DNA from: Marinomonas sp. THO17
GTDB lineage: Bacteria > Pseudomonadota > Gammaproteobacteria > Pseudomonadales > Marinomonadaceae
Reading direction: 5' to 3'
Assembly: GCF_040436405.1 (NCBI RefSeq)
Contig: NZ_AP031575.1
Coordinates: forward strand, 2,903,501 to 2,967,500
DNA: 64,000 nt
A model generated the notes under the pieces. That model did no database searches and was not told the origin of the DNA. It was given only the letters and a program-made list of their open reading frames with translations. Shown in pieces: positions 52,457 through 62,176 of the stretch (position 1 is its first letter; each line of letters starts with the position of its first letter). The position numbers and the translations under genes are program-made.

Positions 52457-52693
52457 TCAATATTCCTTGTCTGAACTTAGCTCTACAAAACTATTAACTG
52501 ATGGCTTTTCCAAACACTCGTTCCATTTATCTAACTCTTTAAACAACGAGTCACATTGATCAAAAACCATCTCCTGAAGTGATGAATGAATAACTTTACT
52601 ATCTCCTTCTATGTCTTCTATTTGGTTTAATTGCTTTCCATAACTTGGCACCATGTTTAAGAAAGCCATTACACCATAGAAACCATATCTCAT
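52457..52693 (-). CDS. possible small protein spanning the island boundary
   Basis: 78 residues, acidic, no recognised domain ([28 protein letters not shown]). Its 5' end lies across the 21-bp att-like copy at 52647-52667, so the reading frame may be a chance product of an integration junction, or the attachment site may lie inside a real gene. Low support. Confidence 0.35.
   Translation of the reverse strand: MRYGFYGVMAFLNMVPSYGKQLNQIEDIEGDSKVIHSSLQEMVFDQCDSLFKELDKWNECLEKPSVNSFVELSSDKEY
52647..52667 (+). repeat. third att-like copy: tRNA 3' end plus flank (21 bp)
   Basis: Identical to 19743-19763, i.e. the last 7 bases of tRNA-Phe plus 14 bases of its downstream flank (begins GGCACCATGTTTAAG). 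The copy at 50250-50295 lacks this flank. It probably marks the outer edge of an older integration at the same tRNA. Confidence 0.7.
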
Positions 52694-52749
52694 TTAGTGT
52701 CTTACTGACTTTAGTCTATGCTCAAATAATCAACAAATGGGAACTGACT

Positions 52750-55700
52750 ATGTTGAAAAGCGCAAAGGTAATCGTGCTGGTGAGTTTGGGATATGCTCTG
52801 CTTGGTGCCATGGGTCTCATGGTCGCTGTCTCTCCTGGTTATTCTACTATTATTTGGCCTGCGTCTGGTTTGGCGTTGGTGTCTGTTATCTTTTTCCCTA
52901 GAGCAGCGTCTATTGGCGTTTTGTTAGGTTCATTGGTAACGAATGTTTTCATCACTTGGCTGCATTATGATGTGTTTGCTTTCGCGATACCGGCTTGTAT
53001 TGCCTTGGGTTCCACCTTGCAGTCTTTGGTGGGAGCTTGGTTGATTCGTCGTTATGTGAACATTAGCCGCTTGTTTCATCGCAGCCGAGAAGCACTTCGC
53101 TTTATCTTTATAGGCGGCCTTGTGACTACTGTGATAGGAGCGAGTGTGGGTAGCTTGTCATTGTGGTTGTTTGGCTTCATGTCCTTGTCTGATTTCTGGG
53201 TGAATTGGTTGGTCTGGTGGGCAGGTGATGCCATTGGTGTCATTTTTATGGTGCCTTGGATGGCGCTTTTCCTACCTAAGTTATTGGCTCCACACTTTGA
53301 AAATCGGTTGCGATTGTGGGTTGGTTTGGGGGCGGCATTATTATTGATTGGGGCGTTCTCGTGGGGAGGCAGTTATGAAGAATGGCAGCGTCAGCAAAAG
53401 GAATTTCGTGCCAATGCTGAATTGCTTGAGATCTCTTTATCAAATCGTATTAAAAACACCGTAGACATGTTGCATAGTTTAGTGGCTTTTATTGAGAATA
53501 GTGATGAGATTACGGCAACAGAGTTTAAGTATTTTGCGGATAGGGTAATGCAACGAGATGCGTCAATTGTTGGTGTGTCATTAAATTTAGTCTTGTCTGG
53601 TGAAGATATTAAGACCTTTGAACAGCAGATACAGGCCTATTATCCCAATCAAATTTTTCAGATTCGTGAGCGCTCGGAGAGTGGCAACCTAGTACCCGTT
53701 CAGCCAAGAGAAAAGCACATAGTGGTAACCTATATTGAGCCTCTAGAACCTAATGCCGCCGCTCTTGGTTATGATGTTTACTCTCAGGAAGATCGTCAGT
53801 CTGCTTTGGATAGGGCGATGTTATCAAGACAAGCCTTTCCAACAGCCCCCTTAAGTCTGGTGCAAAATACACAAGGTGTGTTGCTGTTTTTGCCTTTTTA
53901 CGATGCTAATACGAACGATTTCTCAGGCGTGGCCACAGCGGTCATTTCACTCTCCACATTAACCGACGCTATCGTTGCGAGAGGGCGTTTACCTAATACC
54001 GATTTGTATCTGGTTGATGGCCAGGGAAATGCTGGCAAGCCAGTGATTGTGGCGAAAAATAGGGAAGCCAGTTTGACAGTAGGTAAGCTATTTGAGCGTC
54101 TAACAGAAAAGGACTTTTATCACTTCGAGCGCATTAATATTGGTGTTGGCGGGAAAAACTGGCAGCTTTATCAAGTTAGCGACAGTTACTTTTTTAAACA
54201 ACCCTGGATAGTGCAGTTTATTTTAGCGTCGGGATTGTTAGTGGCAGGGTTGTTTGGCTGGTTTTTGTTAATTGTGCACAGTCAAGCCTCGGAGGTTGAG
54301 CATAAAGTACGTTTACGAACCAAAGACCTTCAGCAGGCTAATGATAATCTGGTGTTATTAGAGTTTAAACAGAGCAAAGCAAAAGAAGAGGCGGAACAGG
54401 CGAATCAGGCTAAAAGCGAGTTTTTGGCGAACATGAGTCATGAAATACGAACTCCGTTGAATGGTGTGATTGGTATTCTAACCTTATTAGAAAACAGTGC
54501 TTTGAATTTAGAACAAGGTCGTCTGGTCAAATTATCTAAGCTGAGTGCGGAATCATTGTTGGATATTATTAACGATATTCTGGATCTTTCTAAGATAGAA
54601 GCGGGTGAATTGGTGATTGAAAATGCGCCTTTTGCACTCACTGAGTTAGTGGAAGAAGTTGCTAATATTGCGGTGTTTAAAGCAGAAGAAAAAGGCATTG
54701 CTTTTAATGTACCTGCTTTACCTGTGCCAAATGTCCTTATTAATTCTGATAAGTTGCGTCTGAAGCAAGTGGTGATGAACTTGCTTGGTAACGCGGTCAA
54801 ATTTACTCTACGAGGCGAAGTGAATCTACTGATTAGTCTTCAATCAGGGAAAAATGGAAAACACATTTTGTCTATACAGGTACAGGATACGGGAATTGGT
54901 ATTTCGCCACAGCAACAACCCCAGTTATTTGAACGCTTCAAGCAAGCGGACGGCTCTACAACTCGACGTTTTGGTGGCACAGGTTTAGGGTTGGCAATCA
55001 GTAAAGACATAGTAACGGCAATGGGAGGAGAAATATCGGTTCAGTCTCAGCTTGATATAGGATCGAGTTTTTTTGTAGTGTTACCGATTGAAGTCAGCGC
55101 TGTCAAAGAGAATCCGCCATTGAGTTATAAGCCAGATGTTATGGTCATTTACAAGAATGATACAGGGCGAGAATATCTTGCAAAATTACTTGTTTCAATT
55201 GGAGTGAAATGCCAAAAATACGACTGTATCAGTCGTGTTATACTCGATGAATCTTGGGCTGCTGATGTGATCTTGCTTGACTCTGATAGCTTGATGGATG
55301 CGGATTCTAGTCAGCTGGAAGCGCTTGATAAACGATGTCAAGAACAGGCTATTAAACAAGTTATGCTGCAGCCACGTTCAGCCTTTGAGTACGGCGATAA
55401 ATTAAGCAAAATGGTCATGAATAAACCCGTTGTGCTCGAAGAATTATTAAATGTATTAGAGGCTTTAAAGTCATCTACATCAGGAGACGTTATGGTTGTA
55501 AGTGGTCAGGATTCAGAATCAGCAAGTCGTCCTGTTTTTAACGTAAAAGTATTATTGGCAGAGGATAATCTGACCAATCAGATTGTCGCTCGTGGTTTAC
55601 TTACTCTTTATGGTGTGGATGTCACCATTGCGGACAATGGTGAACGTGCTGTTGAACTTGCTAAAACGACAGCATTTGATTTGGTTTTGATGGACTGTCA

Positions 55701-55911
55701 AATGCCAGTCATGGATGGTTATCAGGCGACGCGAGAAATTCGTCGTTTTACCCAAGCTGCTACGGCAGCAGATGTGCCTATTTTGGCGTTAAGTGCGAAC
55801 GCTATGAAAGGGGATGAAGACGAGTGTTTTGCGGCTGGTATGAATGATCATATTGCCAAGCCTGTTTCGCAAGATAAGTTAATTGCCGCCTTGACGAAAT
55901 GGCTAAATTAG
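52750..55911 (+). CDS. hybrid sensor histidine kinase (MASE1-CHASE-HisKA-HATPase-REC)
   Basis: 1053 residues from the ATG at 52750. The N-terminus has about eight membrane helices of MASE1 type ([19 protein letters not shown]). A CHASE-like extracellular domain ([19 protein letters not shown]) ends at a helix near 500. The HisKA phosphorylation site is [10 protein letters not shown] (His564); the ATPase has [10 protein letters not shown] and [13 protein letters not shown] degenerate receiver-like segment follows, then a true receiver with phospho-Asp982 in [14 protein letters not shown]. The gene after it is a decayed Hpt. The extension to 52645 is not part of the protein. Confidence 0.88.
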   Translation: MLKSAKVIVLVSLGYALLGAMGLMVAVSPGYSTIIWPASGLALVSVIFFPRAASIGVLLGSLVTNVFITWLHYDVFAFAIPACIALGSTLQSLVGAWLIRRYVNISRLFHRSREALRFIFIGGLVTTVIGASVGSLSLWLFGFMSLSDFWVNWLVWWAGDAIGVIFMVPWMALFLPKLLAPHFENRLRLWVGLGAALLLIGAFSWGGSYEEWQRQQKEFRANAELLEISLSNRIKNTVDMLHSLVAFIENSDEITATEFKYFADRVMQRDASIVGVSLNLVLSGEDIKTFEQQIQAYYPNQIFQIRERSESGNLVPVQPREKHIVVTYIEPLEPNAAALGYDVYSQEDRQSALDRAMLSRQAFPTAPLSLVQNTQGVLLFLPFYDANTNDFSGVATAVISLSTLTDAIVARGRLPNTDLYLVDGQGNAGKPVIVAKNREASLTVGKLFERLTEKDFYHFERINIGVGGKNWQLYQVSDSYFFKQPWIVQFILASGLLVAGLFGWFLLIVHSQASEVEHKVRLRTKDLQQANDNLVLLEFKQSKAKEEAEQANQAKSEFLANMSHEIRTPLNGVIGILTLLENSALNLEQGRLVKLSKLSAESLLDIINDILDLSKIEAGELVIENAPFALTELVEEVANIAVFKAEEKGIAFNVPALPVPNVLINSDKLRLKQVVMNLLGNAVKFTLRGEVNLLISLQSGKNGKHILSIQVQDTGIGISPQQQPQLFERFKQADGSTTRRFGGTGLGLAISKDIVTAMGGEISVQSQLDIGSSFFVVLPIEVSAVKENPPLSYKPDVMVIYKNDTGREYLAKLLVSIGVKCQKYDCISRVILDESWAADVILLDSDSLMDADSSQLEALDKRCQEQAIKQVMLQPRSAFEYGDKLSKMVMNKPVVLEELLNVLEALKSSTSGDVMVVSGQDSESASRPVFNVKVLLAEDNLTNQIVARGLLTLYGVDVTIADNGERAVELAKTTAFDLVLMDCQMPVMDGYQATREIRRFTQAATAADVPILALSANAMKGDEDECFAAGMNDHIAKPVSQDKLIAALTKWLN

Positions 55912-56273
55912 ATGGAAGTAGGTTATGTTGGCCCCTTAGTCTTTGATAACTTGGACTTTAAAAAGTCGCCTAGCTCGTAATGAAGACTTGATGACGCTGC
56001 TGACAGTTGAGTTCATAAAAGAAGCAGCGGAATTGCTCAATGAGCTAAAAGTCCAAGTAATGGAGAGAGATTGGGAGAAGCTTGCCATTGTAACTAACAG
56101 CTTGAGAAGGGGCTGCTTTGGAAGTTTCTGGTGATCAGTTTTGTTCGCAATTGAATATCATGGAAGGTTTGATTAAAGAGGTAACTTTTGACTCTCTTGA
56201 ATCGGCTTTACTGAATTGCAATCATGAGTTCAATCGCCTTTCTGTGGCGTTGAAACAGGATGTTTTAAAGTGA
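55912..56273 (+). pseudogene. Hpt-domain gene, frameshifted
   Basis: Starts right after the kinase stop (TAG-ATG). Three frames in sequence rebuild an Hpt: EVGYVGPLVFDN, then LARNEDLMTLLTVEFIKEAA, then GAALEVSGDQFCSQLN, ending TGA 56271-56273. The shifts fall in the runs TTAAAAAG (about 55955) and AAGGGG (about 56108), each consistent with a 1-base insertion. The His that should stand in the AHSLKG motif is Asn (TNSLR). It would have been the kinase's phosphotransfer partner. Confidence 0.65.
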
Positions 56274-56355
56274 ACCCTTTATCCCTTGGGTCACTTTTTG
56301 TTGTAGTTTGCTAAGTGTTTTTCCTTTCCTTTTTGCTGTTTTTTCTGCTAAAAAA

Positions 56356-56388
56356 TTTCAAGTGAATGGTTTTTGTATTTCAAATGAA
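56356..56388. promoter_or_regulatory. candidate GlpR/DeoR-type operator for ugpB
   Basis: TTTCAAGTGAA (56356-56366) and TTTCAAATGAA (56378-56388) are 22 bp apart, two helical turns. The second is palindromic (TTTCAAATGAAA). They lie about 85-115 bp before ugpB. The GlpR-like regulator at the operon end is the natural candidate binder. Confidence 0.45.
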
Positions 56389-56472
56389 ACTTAAACATCA
56401 TCAAATTGCAATATTTAGTTTCTATATTCGTTCCTTCTTTTCTAAAAACAACTCATTGTGAGGAACATGGAA

Positions 56473-57774
56473 ATGCATAAATTGAAATTGGCGTCAGTGG
56501 TAATGGGTTTGTCTATTGCGAGCTCTGGTTTTGCGGCAACAGACATTGAGTGGTGGCACGCAATGGGTGGTGCCAATGGTGAAAAAGTGAATGAAATCGC
56601 CAAAGCCTTTAACGATTCTCAAGATGCCTACACAGTTAAGCCTGTTTATAAGGGTAACTATACGGAAACCATGACGTCAGCGATTGCTGCATTTCGTGCG
56701 AAAAAACAACCCCACATAGTGCAGGTTTTTGAAGTGGGTACGGCTAGCATGATGGCGGCTAAAGGGGCGATTTATCCTGTTTACAAATTGATGCGCGAGT
56801 CCGGTGAGTCTTTTGATCAAACTGGCTTTTTAAGTGCCGTAACGGGTTACTATACGGATCAAGACGGCAATATGTTGTCTATGCCATTCAACAGTTCTAC
56901 GCCAGTCTTGTATTACAACAAAGACTTATTCGCTAAAGCGGGCATTCAGAACCCACCTAAAACTTGGGAAGAAATGGAAAGCGTTTCGCAGAAACTATTG
57001 GCGAATGGCGTAAAGTGTGGCTTTACCACTGCTTGGCAATCTTGGATTCAGTTAGAAAACTTCAGTGCTCGTCATAATATTCCTTTTGCCAGCGAAGCGA
57101 ATGGTTTTGGTGGGTTGGACACGAAATTAGAGTTCAATGGCCCATTGCAAGTGGCACACATCGAGAAAATGGGTGAGTGGCAGCAGAACGGTATTTTCAA
57201 CTACGGCGGTCGTCGCAGTGATTCCGCGCCTAAGTTTTACAGTGAAGAGTGCGCCATGTTCATGAACTCTTCAGCAGGTTATGCGGGCATTAAGAAAAAC
57301 GCCAAGTTTGACTTTGGCGTGTCTCAATTACCTTATCAAGCTAGCGCTATTTCAACACCTAAAAATACCATCATAGGTGGGGCGTCACTTTGGGTGTTGC
57401 AAGGTCATAAAAAAGAAGAATACCAAGGTGTGGCTTCTTTCTTAAGCTTCCTGTCTCGTGCTGAAGTGCAAGCGGATTGGCACCAATTTTCTGGATATCT
57501 ACCTATTACCCACGCGGCATACGACTTAACTAAAGGTCAAGGTTTCTATGCCAAAAATGTCGGAACAGAGACAGGCGTGTTGCAAATGACGTCGGGTACC
57601 CCAACAGAAAACTCAAAAGGTCTTCGCCTTGGTAACTTTGTTCAGATTCGTGACATCATCAATGAGGAATTAGAGTCTGTTTGGAGCGGTGAAAAATCGG
57701 CTCAAGCAGCGCTAGATGAAGCGGTTAAACGTGGCAATGCGTTATTGCGTAAGTTTGAACGTGCTAACAAGTAA
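56473..57774 (+). CDS. ugpB: sn-glycerol-3-phosphate ABC transporter, substrate-binding protein
   Basis: 433 residues from the ATG at 56473 (9 nt after GAGG). A signal peptide (LKLASVVMGLSIASSGFAA) directs it to the periplasm. The UgpB signature EWWHAMGGANGEKVNEIAKAFN is clear, with GGASLWVLQGH in the middle. Binds G3P and probably glycerophosphodiesters. First gene of the ugp operon. Starts at 56458 (GTG) and 56467 are less well placed. Confidence 0.9.
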   Translation: MHKLKLASVVMGLSIASSGFAATDIEWWHAMGGANGEKVNEIAKAFNDSQDAYTVKPVYKGNYTETMTSAIAAFRAKKQPHIVQVFEVGTASMMAAKGAIYPVYKLMRESGESFDQTGFLSAVTGYYTDQDGNMLSMPFNSSTPVLYYNKDLFAKAGIQNPPKTWEEMESVSQKLLANGVKCGFTTAWQSWIQLENFSARHNIPFASEANGFGGLDTKLEFNGPLQVAHIEKMGEWQQNGIFNYGGRRSDSAPKFYSEECAMFMNSSAGYAGIKKNAKFDFGVSQLPYQASAISTPKNTIIGGASLWVLQGHKKEEYQGVASFLSFLSRAEVQADWHQFSGYLPITHAAYDLTKGQGFYAKNVGTETGVLQMTSGTPTENSKGLRLGNFVQIRDIINEELESVWSGEKSAQAALDEAVKRGNALLRKFERANK

Positions 57775-57798
57775 CTCATGTTAATTGTTTAGCCTGTT

Positions 57799-57825
57799 GC
57801 CCTCGCTCTGGTGAGCGAGGGCTTT
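57799..57825 (+). terminator. intercistronic hairpin between ugpB and ugpA
   Basis: GCCCTCGCT (57799-57807) pairs with AGCGAGGGC (57814-57822), followed by TTTGTATTT. The weak T tract suggests partial termination or 3'-end protection, giving more binding protein than permease. Confidence 0.6.
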
Positions 57826-57856
57826 GTATTTCAATCTAGGGCAAGGCGCTGTTTCT

Positions 57857-58732
57857 ATGTCTGTGTATTTTCCTCACAAAAAATTGCCGTATCTGCTGGT
57901 GATGCCGCAGCTCGTCATTACTTTTATTTTCTTTTTATGGCCGGCAGAGCAAGCCTTCGAACAAGCCTTTTATCAAGAAGACGCGTTTGGTTTGAGTCGA
58001 GAGTTTGTCGGTTTAGATAATTTTTTATATTTATTTAATGACCCTCAGTACTATAAATCCATTTGGGTAACCTTAGTGTTCAGTTTTTCTGTTGCCTTTT
58101 TCGGCTTGGCGATTGCCTTGTGGCTGGCGGTGATGGCGGATAGAGTGATTCGTGGCAAGCTGACCTATCAAACCCTATTGATTTGGCCTTACGCGGTTGC
58201 GCCCGTTTTAGCTGGTGTGCTTTGGTGGTTATTGTTTGACCCGAGTATGGGGCCAGTTGCTCTATGGCTACAGCACTTTGGCGTGGATTGGAACCATTTT
58301 CTAAAAGGTGATCAAGCCATGACCTTGGTGGTCATCTCGGCCACTTGGAAGCAAATCAGTTACAACTTTTTGTTCTTTTTAGCAGGCTTACAAGCCGTGC
58401 CGCGCTCTTTAATTGAAGCTGCATCCATTGACGGTGCCAGTCCTTTCAAACGTTTCTGGACCATAGTTTTTCCATTGTTGTCACCGACGACCTTTTTCTT
58501 ATTGGTGATCAATCTGGTGTATGCCTATTTTGATACTTTCGGTGTCATAGATGCCACCACTCAAGGTGGCCCAGGTGTGAGCACGGCAACCATGGTGTAC
58601 AAGGTGTTTAATGATGGCTTTATTGGCTTGGACATGGGCAGTTCAGCAGCTCAGTCTGTGATCTTAATGTTTTTGGTTGGCATTATGACCGTGATTCAAT
58701 TCCGCTATATTGAGCGTAAGGTGGAATACTAA
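57857..58732 (+). CDS. ugpA: sn-glycerol-3-phosphate ABC transporter permease
   Basis: 291 residues from the ATG at 57857 (MSVYFPHKKLPYLLVMPQL), which fits the family; the frame from 57824 is longer. Six membrane helices and the EAA loop AASIDGASPFKRFWTIVFPLL for ATPase contact. Its stop overlaps the ugpE start by one base (TAATG). Confidence 0.9.
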   Translation: MSVYFPHKKLPYLLVMPQLVITFIFFLWPAEQAFEQAFYQEDAFGLSREFVGLDNFLYLFNDPQYYKSIWVTLVFSFSVAFFGLAIALWLAVMADRVIRGKLTYQTLLIWPYAVAPVLAGVLWWLLFDPSMGPVALWLQHFGVDWNHFLKGDQAMTLVVISATWKQISYNFLFFLAGLQAVPRSLIEAASIDGASPFKRFWTIVFPLLSPTTFFLLVINLVYAYFDTFGVIDATTQGGPGVSTATMVYKVFNDGFIGLDMGSSAAQSVILMFLVGIMTVIQFRYIERKVEY

Positions 58733-59580
58733 TGATAGAAAATCGTCCTTGGCTTACCTTGGTAAGTCACTTCTCATTATTGCTTGGTATTGGCGTGGTG
58801 GCTTTGCCGGTTTGGGTTGCTCTAGTGGCATCGACGCATCCAAGTTCTGCTTTTGCTGCTGGAGAAATTCCCTTGTGGTTTGGCGATCAGGCGTTGGAAA
58901 ACTGGCGTTCTGTGTTTCTGGGAGAAGCCAGTTCTGGTGTCGATGTGCCTGTGTGGAAGATGATGATTAACTCTTTTGTGATGGCGCTTGGTATCACCAT
59001 AGGTAAGTTGTTTATTTCATTGTTATCGGCTTATGCCATAGTGTTTTTTCGCTTTCCTTTCAGAGGTTTATGTTTCTGGGTAATCTTCATTACGCTGATG
59101 CTTCCAGTGGAGGTACGTATTGTACCGACCTACGAAGTGGTGGCGAATTTGGATATGTTAAACAGTTATTCGGGCTTGATTTTACCCTTGATAGCCAGTG
59201 CCACTGCGACCTTTTTGTTTCGTCAATGTTTTATGAGCATGCCGGGAGAATTGATCGAAGCCGCCCGCATGGATGGGGCGGGGCCAGTGCGTTTCTTCTT
59301 TGATATCTTGTTGCCTATGACACGCACTAATATCGCTGCTTTGTTTGTGATTATGTTTATTTATGGTTGGAATCAGTATTTGTGGCCCGTCATTATCACT
59401 ACGGATGATGCTTATTACACCTTAGTGATGAGTATCAAGCGTATGTTGGCGGTGGATCAGGGTGATATTGAATGGAATCACGTTATGGTCACCACCTTGT
59501 TGGCCATGTTGCCGCCAGTTGCTGTGGTAATTGGTATGCAGAAGTTGTTTGTGAAGGGCTTAGTGGACGCGGAGAAATAA
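58732..59580 (+). CDS. ugpE: sn-glycerol-3-phosphate ABC transporter permease
   Basis: 282 residues, six membrane helices. The EAA loop is AARMDGAGPVRFFFDILLPM, and MFIYGWNQYLWPVIIT is typical of UgpE. Heterodimer partner of UgpA. Followed 3 bp later by the ATPase. Confidence 0.92.
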   Translation: MIENRPWLTLVSHFSLLLGIGVVALPVWVALVASTHPSSAFAAGEIPLWFGDQALENWRSVFLGEASSGVDVPVWKMMINSFVMALGITIGKLFISLLSAYAIVFFRFPFRGLCFWVIFITLMLPVEVRIVPTYEVVANLDMLNSYSGLILPLIASATATFLFRQCFMSMPGELIEAARMDGAGPVRFFFDILLPMTRTNIAALFVIMFIYGWNQYLWPVIITTDDAYYTLVMSIKRMLAVDQGDIEWNHVMVTTLLAMLPPVAVVIGMQKLFVKGLVDAEK

Positions 59581-59583
59581 TAA

Positions 59584-60648
59584 ATGTCGGACGTTATATT
59601 AAAAAACATTGGCAAGACTTACCCAAATGGTTATCACGCGATCCCAAGCATTGATCTGACCATTGAAGAAGGCGAGTTTATCGTTTTAGTTGGGCCATCA
59701 GGTTGTGGTAAATCGACCTTGTTACGCATGGTGGCAGGGTTAGAAAGCATTACGCAAGGTGATCTCATGATCAAAGGCGCTAAGGTAAATGAGAAGGAAC
59801 CTGCCGATCGTGACATTGCTATGGTGTTTCAAAATTACGCCCTTTACCCTCATATGACTGTCTATGCCAATATGGCGTATGGTCTTAAAAATCGTGGTAC
59901 CAGTAAGGAAGTGATTGCTGAAAAAGTCCATGCGGTTGCCAATATGCTGGGCTTGGAGGAATTATTAGAACGTAAACCCAAACAATTGTCTGGTGGACAG
60001 CGACAGCGAGTAGCAATGGGGCGTGCTATGGTGCGTGATCCCAAAGTGTTTTTATTCGACGAACCTTTGTCGAATTTGGATGCCAAATTAAGGGTGCAAA
60101 TGCGTGTGGAAATACGCCAATTACAGCGCAAATTAGGTACCACTACTTTGTATGTTACGCATGATCAGGTTGAAGCCATGACACTGGCCGATCGACTGGT
60201 GGTGCTGAACAAAGGCAAAGCAGAGCAAATTGGCACGCCGATGGACTTGTACAATAAGCCTGCCACGCCCTTTGTCGCTGCCTTTATTGGCTCACCTGCA
60301 ATGAATTTGATTACTACCAATTTGGACGAACAAGGCATTCGTTTATCACCGGACTTGAGTTTGCCTTTGGTGCATCAGCATAGAGGAAGTGTCATATGGG
60401 GTATTCGTCCTGAGCATTTGGAAGTCGTGGATGAGCAAAATGCGGATTTCGCTTTGCGCATTCAAGCGGTAGAATCTCTTGGCGCGGAAACCCTAGTGCA
60501 TGGCACTTTGGATTTGGGCGTAACACAAGAGTCAATGGTGGTGCGTTTGTCTGGCCCTCATTGGCCAGAAATAAATTCGTTACTGTGGCTGAAAGCGCCG
60601 CTGGCACATTGGCATGTTTTTGATGCAGTGACTCAACAACGTTTGTGA
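59584..60648 (+). CDS. ugpC: sn-glycerol-3-phosphate ABC transporter ATPase
   Basis: 354 residues. Walker A GPSGCGKST, signature LSGGQRQRVAMGRAMV, Walker B VFLFDEPLSNLDA and a C-terminal regulatory OB domain (GIRPEHLEVV). Typical CUT1-type ATPase. It energises UgpAE uptake. Confidence 0.93.
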   Translation: MSDVILKNIGKTYPNGYHAIPSIDLTIEEGEFIVLVGPSGCGKSTLLRMVAGLESITQGDLMIKGAKVNEKEPADRDIAMVFQNYALYPHMTVYANMAYGLKNRGTSKEVIAEKVHAVANMLGLEELLERKPKQLSGGQRQRVAMGRAMVRDPKVFLFDEPLSNLDAKLRVQMRVEIRQLQRKLGTTTLYVTHDQVEAMTLADRLVVLNKGKAEQIGTPMDLYNKPATPFVAAFIGSPAMNLITTNLDEQGIRLSPDLSLPLVHQHRGSVIWGIRPEHLEVVDEQNADFALRIQAVESLGAETLVHGTLDLGVTQESMVVRLSGPHWPEINSLLWLKAPLAHWHVFDAVTQQRL

Positions 60649-60655
60649 GAAAAGT

Positions 60656-61402
60656 ATGACGACTAATACCGTCTTAGACACCAAAGTTATGGGGCATCGT
60701 GGCGCGGCTTTATTGGCACCAGAGAATACCTTGTCTTCTATTCGTGCAGCGGCTAAAGCGGGTGCAACTTGGGTCGAGATAGATGTGTATCTGATTGCTG
60801 AGGGTGGTTTGGTGATTTTCCATGACGATACCTTAGAGCGTTGCACCAACGGCGCTGGCGAGACTCGTTTGGCCTTGCCAACAGAGGTGGCAAAATTGGA
60901 TGCAGGCGGTTATTTCTCCGCGGAATTTGCAGGTGAAAAAGTGCCAACTTTGATTGAAGCCTTAGCATGCGTTCAGTCATTGGGCCTTGGCTTAAATCTG
61001 GAAATCAAACATGATGGGGCTGATGTTGAAAACATTGTCCCGGCTGTGATGGCAGTGTTGCGAGAGCATTGGCAAGACAATAATAAACTCATTATTTCGA
61101 GTTTTAACCACTCGGCCTTGTTGTTGTGTTATGAGATTGCAGATGGGCGTCATCTGGCACAACTGTATGAAGCCATTCCAGATAATTGGCAAACAGAATT
61201 AGAAAATATTCAAGCCTACAGTTTGAACTGTGATTACTCTTTATTAACTAAAGAGCAAGCACAGGCGGTAAAGGCAGCGGGTTATAAGTTGTTGTGCTAT
61301 ACCGCGAATGATGCTGATTCTGTTGCTGACCATTGGGATTGGGGAATGGATGCTGTAATTACGGATGACCCAAATAAATTTGCCGCCATGATGGCAGTAT
61401 AA
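60656..61402 (+). CDS. ugpQ: glycerophosphodiester phosphodiesterase
   Basis: 248 residues, TIM-barrel. Catalytic GHRGAALLAPENT, metal ligands in EIDVYL and HDDTLERCTNG. No signal peptide, so it acts in the cytosol on imported diesters to yield G3P. Closes the classical ugp set. Confidence 0.93.
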   Translation: MTTNTVLDTKVMGHRGAALLAPENTLSSIRAAAKAGATWVEIDVYLIAEGGLVIFHDDTLERCTNGAGETRLALPTEVAKLDAGGYFSAEFAGEKVPTLIEALACVQSLGLGLNLEIKHDGADVENIVPAVMAVLREHWQDNNKLIISSFNHSALLLCYEIADGRHLAQLYEAIPDNWQTELENIQAYSLNCDYSLLTKEQAQAVKAAGYKLLCYTANDADSVADHWDWGMDAVITDDPNKFAAMMAV

Positions 61403-61411
61403 GGGCAGTTT

Positions 61412-62170
61412 GTGGTGTTAAGTGATCGTCAAAATCAGATTCTTAATTGGGTACAACAAGAAGATGCTTTGTTGGTGGATGAGATGGTGGCGCATTTTAA
61501 TGTGTCATCACAGACCATTCGTAAGGACATCAACTTACTGGCGGAACGTCATCTAGTTCGTCGTACTCATGGTGGGATCGCACCTTTATCCAGTTCAGAG
61601 AATTTGCCATTTGACCATCGACAGCTGCTAAATGGCGATGCTAAGGGCAAGATAGCCGCCGCAGTGACAGACGTTATTCCAGACGGTGCTTCTGTCTTCT
61701 TGGGGATAGGCACAACCGTAGAGTATGTGGCGAAAGCACTTATGCAACATCAAAACCTACAGGTATTTACCAATAACCTAACCGTCGCCAGCATTTTTGG
61801 TGGGCAGCCAAATATTCGTGTGCGCGTGCTTGCTGGTAAATTACGTCATCAACATTACGATCTAGTGGGGGAAGAAACCCTTGCAGGCCTAAGGCAATAT
61901 TATTTTGATTATGGCGTGCTGGGCTGCGGTGGCTTGGACGAAGCGCAAGGCATATTAGATTTTGATCCAGAAGAAGCTGCCGTGAGTCGCGTGCTGGTGG
62001 AACAAAGTCGACATACTTTGTTGGTGGTGGATAAACACAAGTGGGGACGCAAGGCTTCTGCAAGAGTGCACAATTTTTCTTCGATTGATCAAATATACAC
62101 AGATGAACTGACAGAAAAACAAAGTCAATTACTCAAGCTTCACGGGGTGAAGATAACACTTTGTCATTAG
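61412..62170 (+). CDS. DeoR-family regulator, GlpR type
   Basis: 252 residues with a GTG start. The N-terminal HTH is VDEMVAHFNVSSQTIRKDINLLAE with RRTHGG; the C-terminal sugar-phosphate sensor has IGIGTTVEYVAKAL-like text (FLGIGTTVEYVAKAL) and VADKHKW-type closure (LVVDKHKWGRKA). GlpR members respond to glycerol-3-phosphate. Position at the operon end suggests control of ugp through the repeats at 56356-56388. Confidence 0.85.
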   Translation: MVLSDRQNQILNWVQQEDALLVDEMVAHFNVSSQTIRKDINLLAERHLVRRTHGGIAPLSSSENLPFDHRQLLNGDAKGKIAAAVTDVIPDGASVFLGIGTTVEYVAKALMQHQNLQVFTNNLTVASIFGGQPNIRVRVLAGKLRHQHYDLVGEETLAGLRQYYFDYGVLGCGGLDEAQGILDFDPEEAAVSRVLVEQSRHTLLVVDKHKWGRKASARVHNFSSIDQIYTDELTEKQSQLLKLHGVKITLCH

Positions 62171-62176
62171 GAGGCC

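Noticed and set aside
52645..52749. N-terminal extension of the hybrid kinase
   Set aside because: The extra 35 residues lie across the att-like repeat and do not fit the MASE1 start; the ATG at 52750 does.
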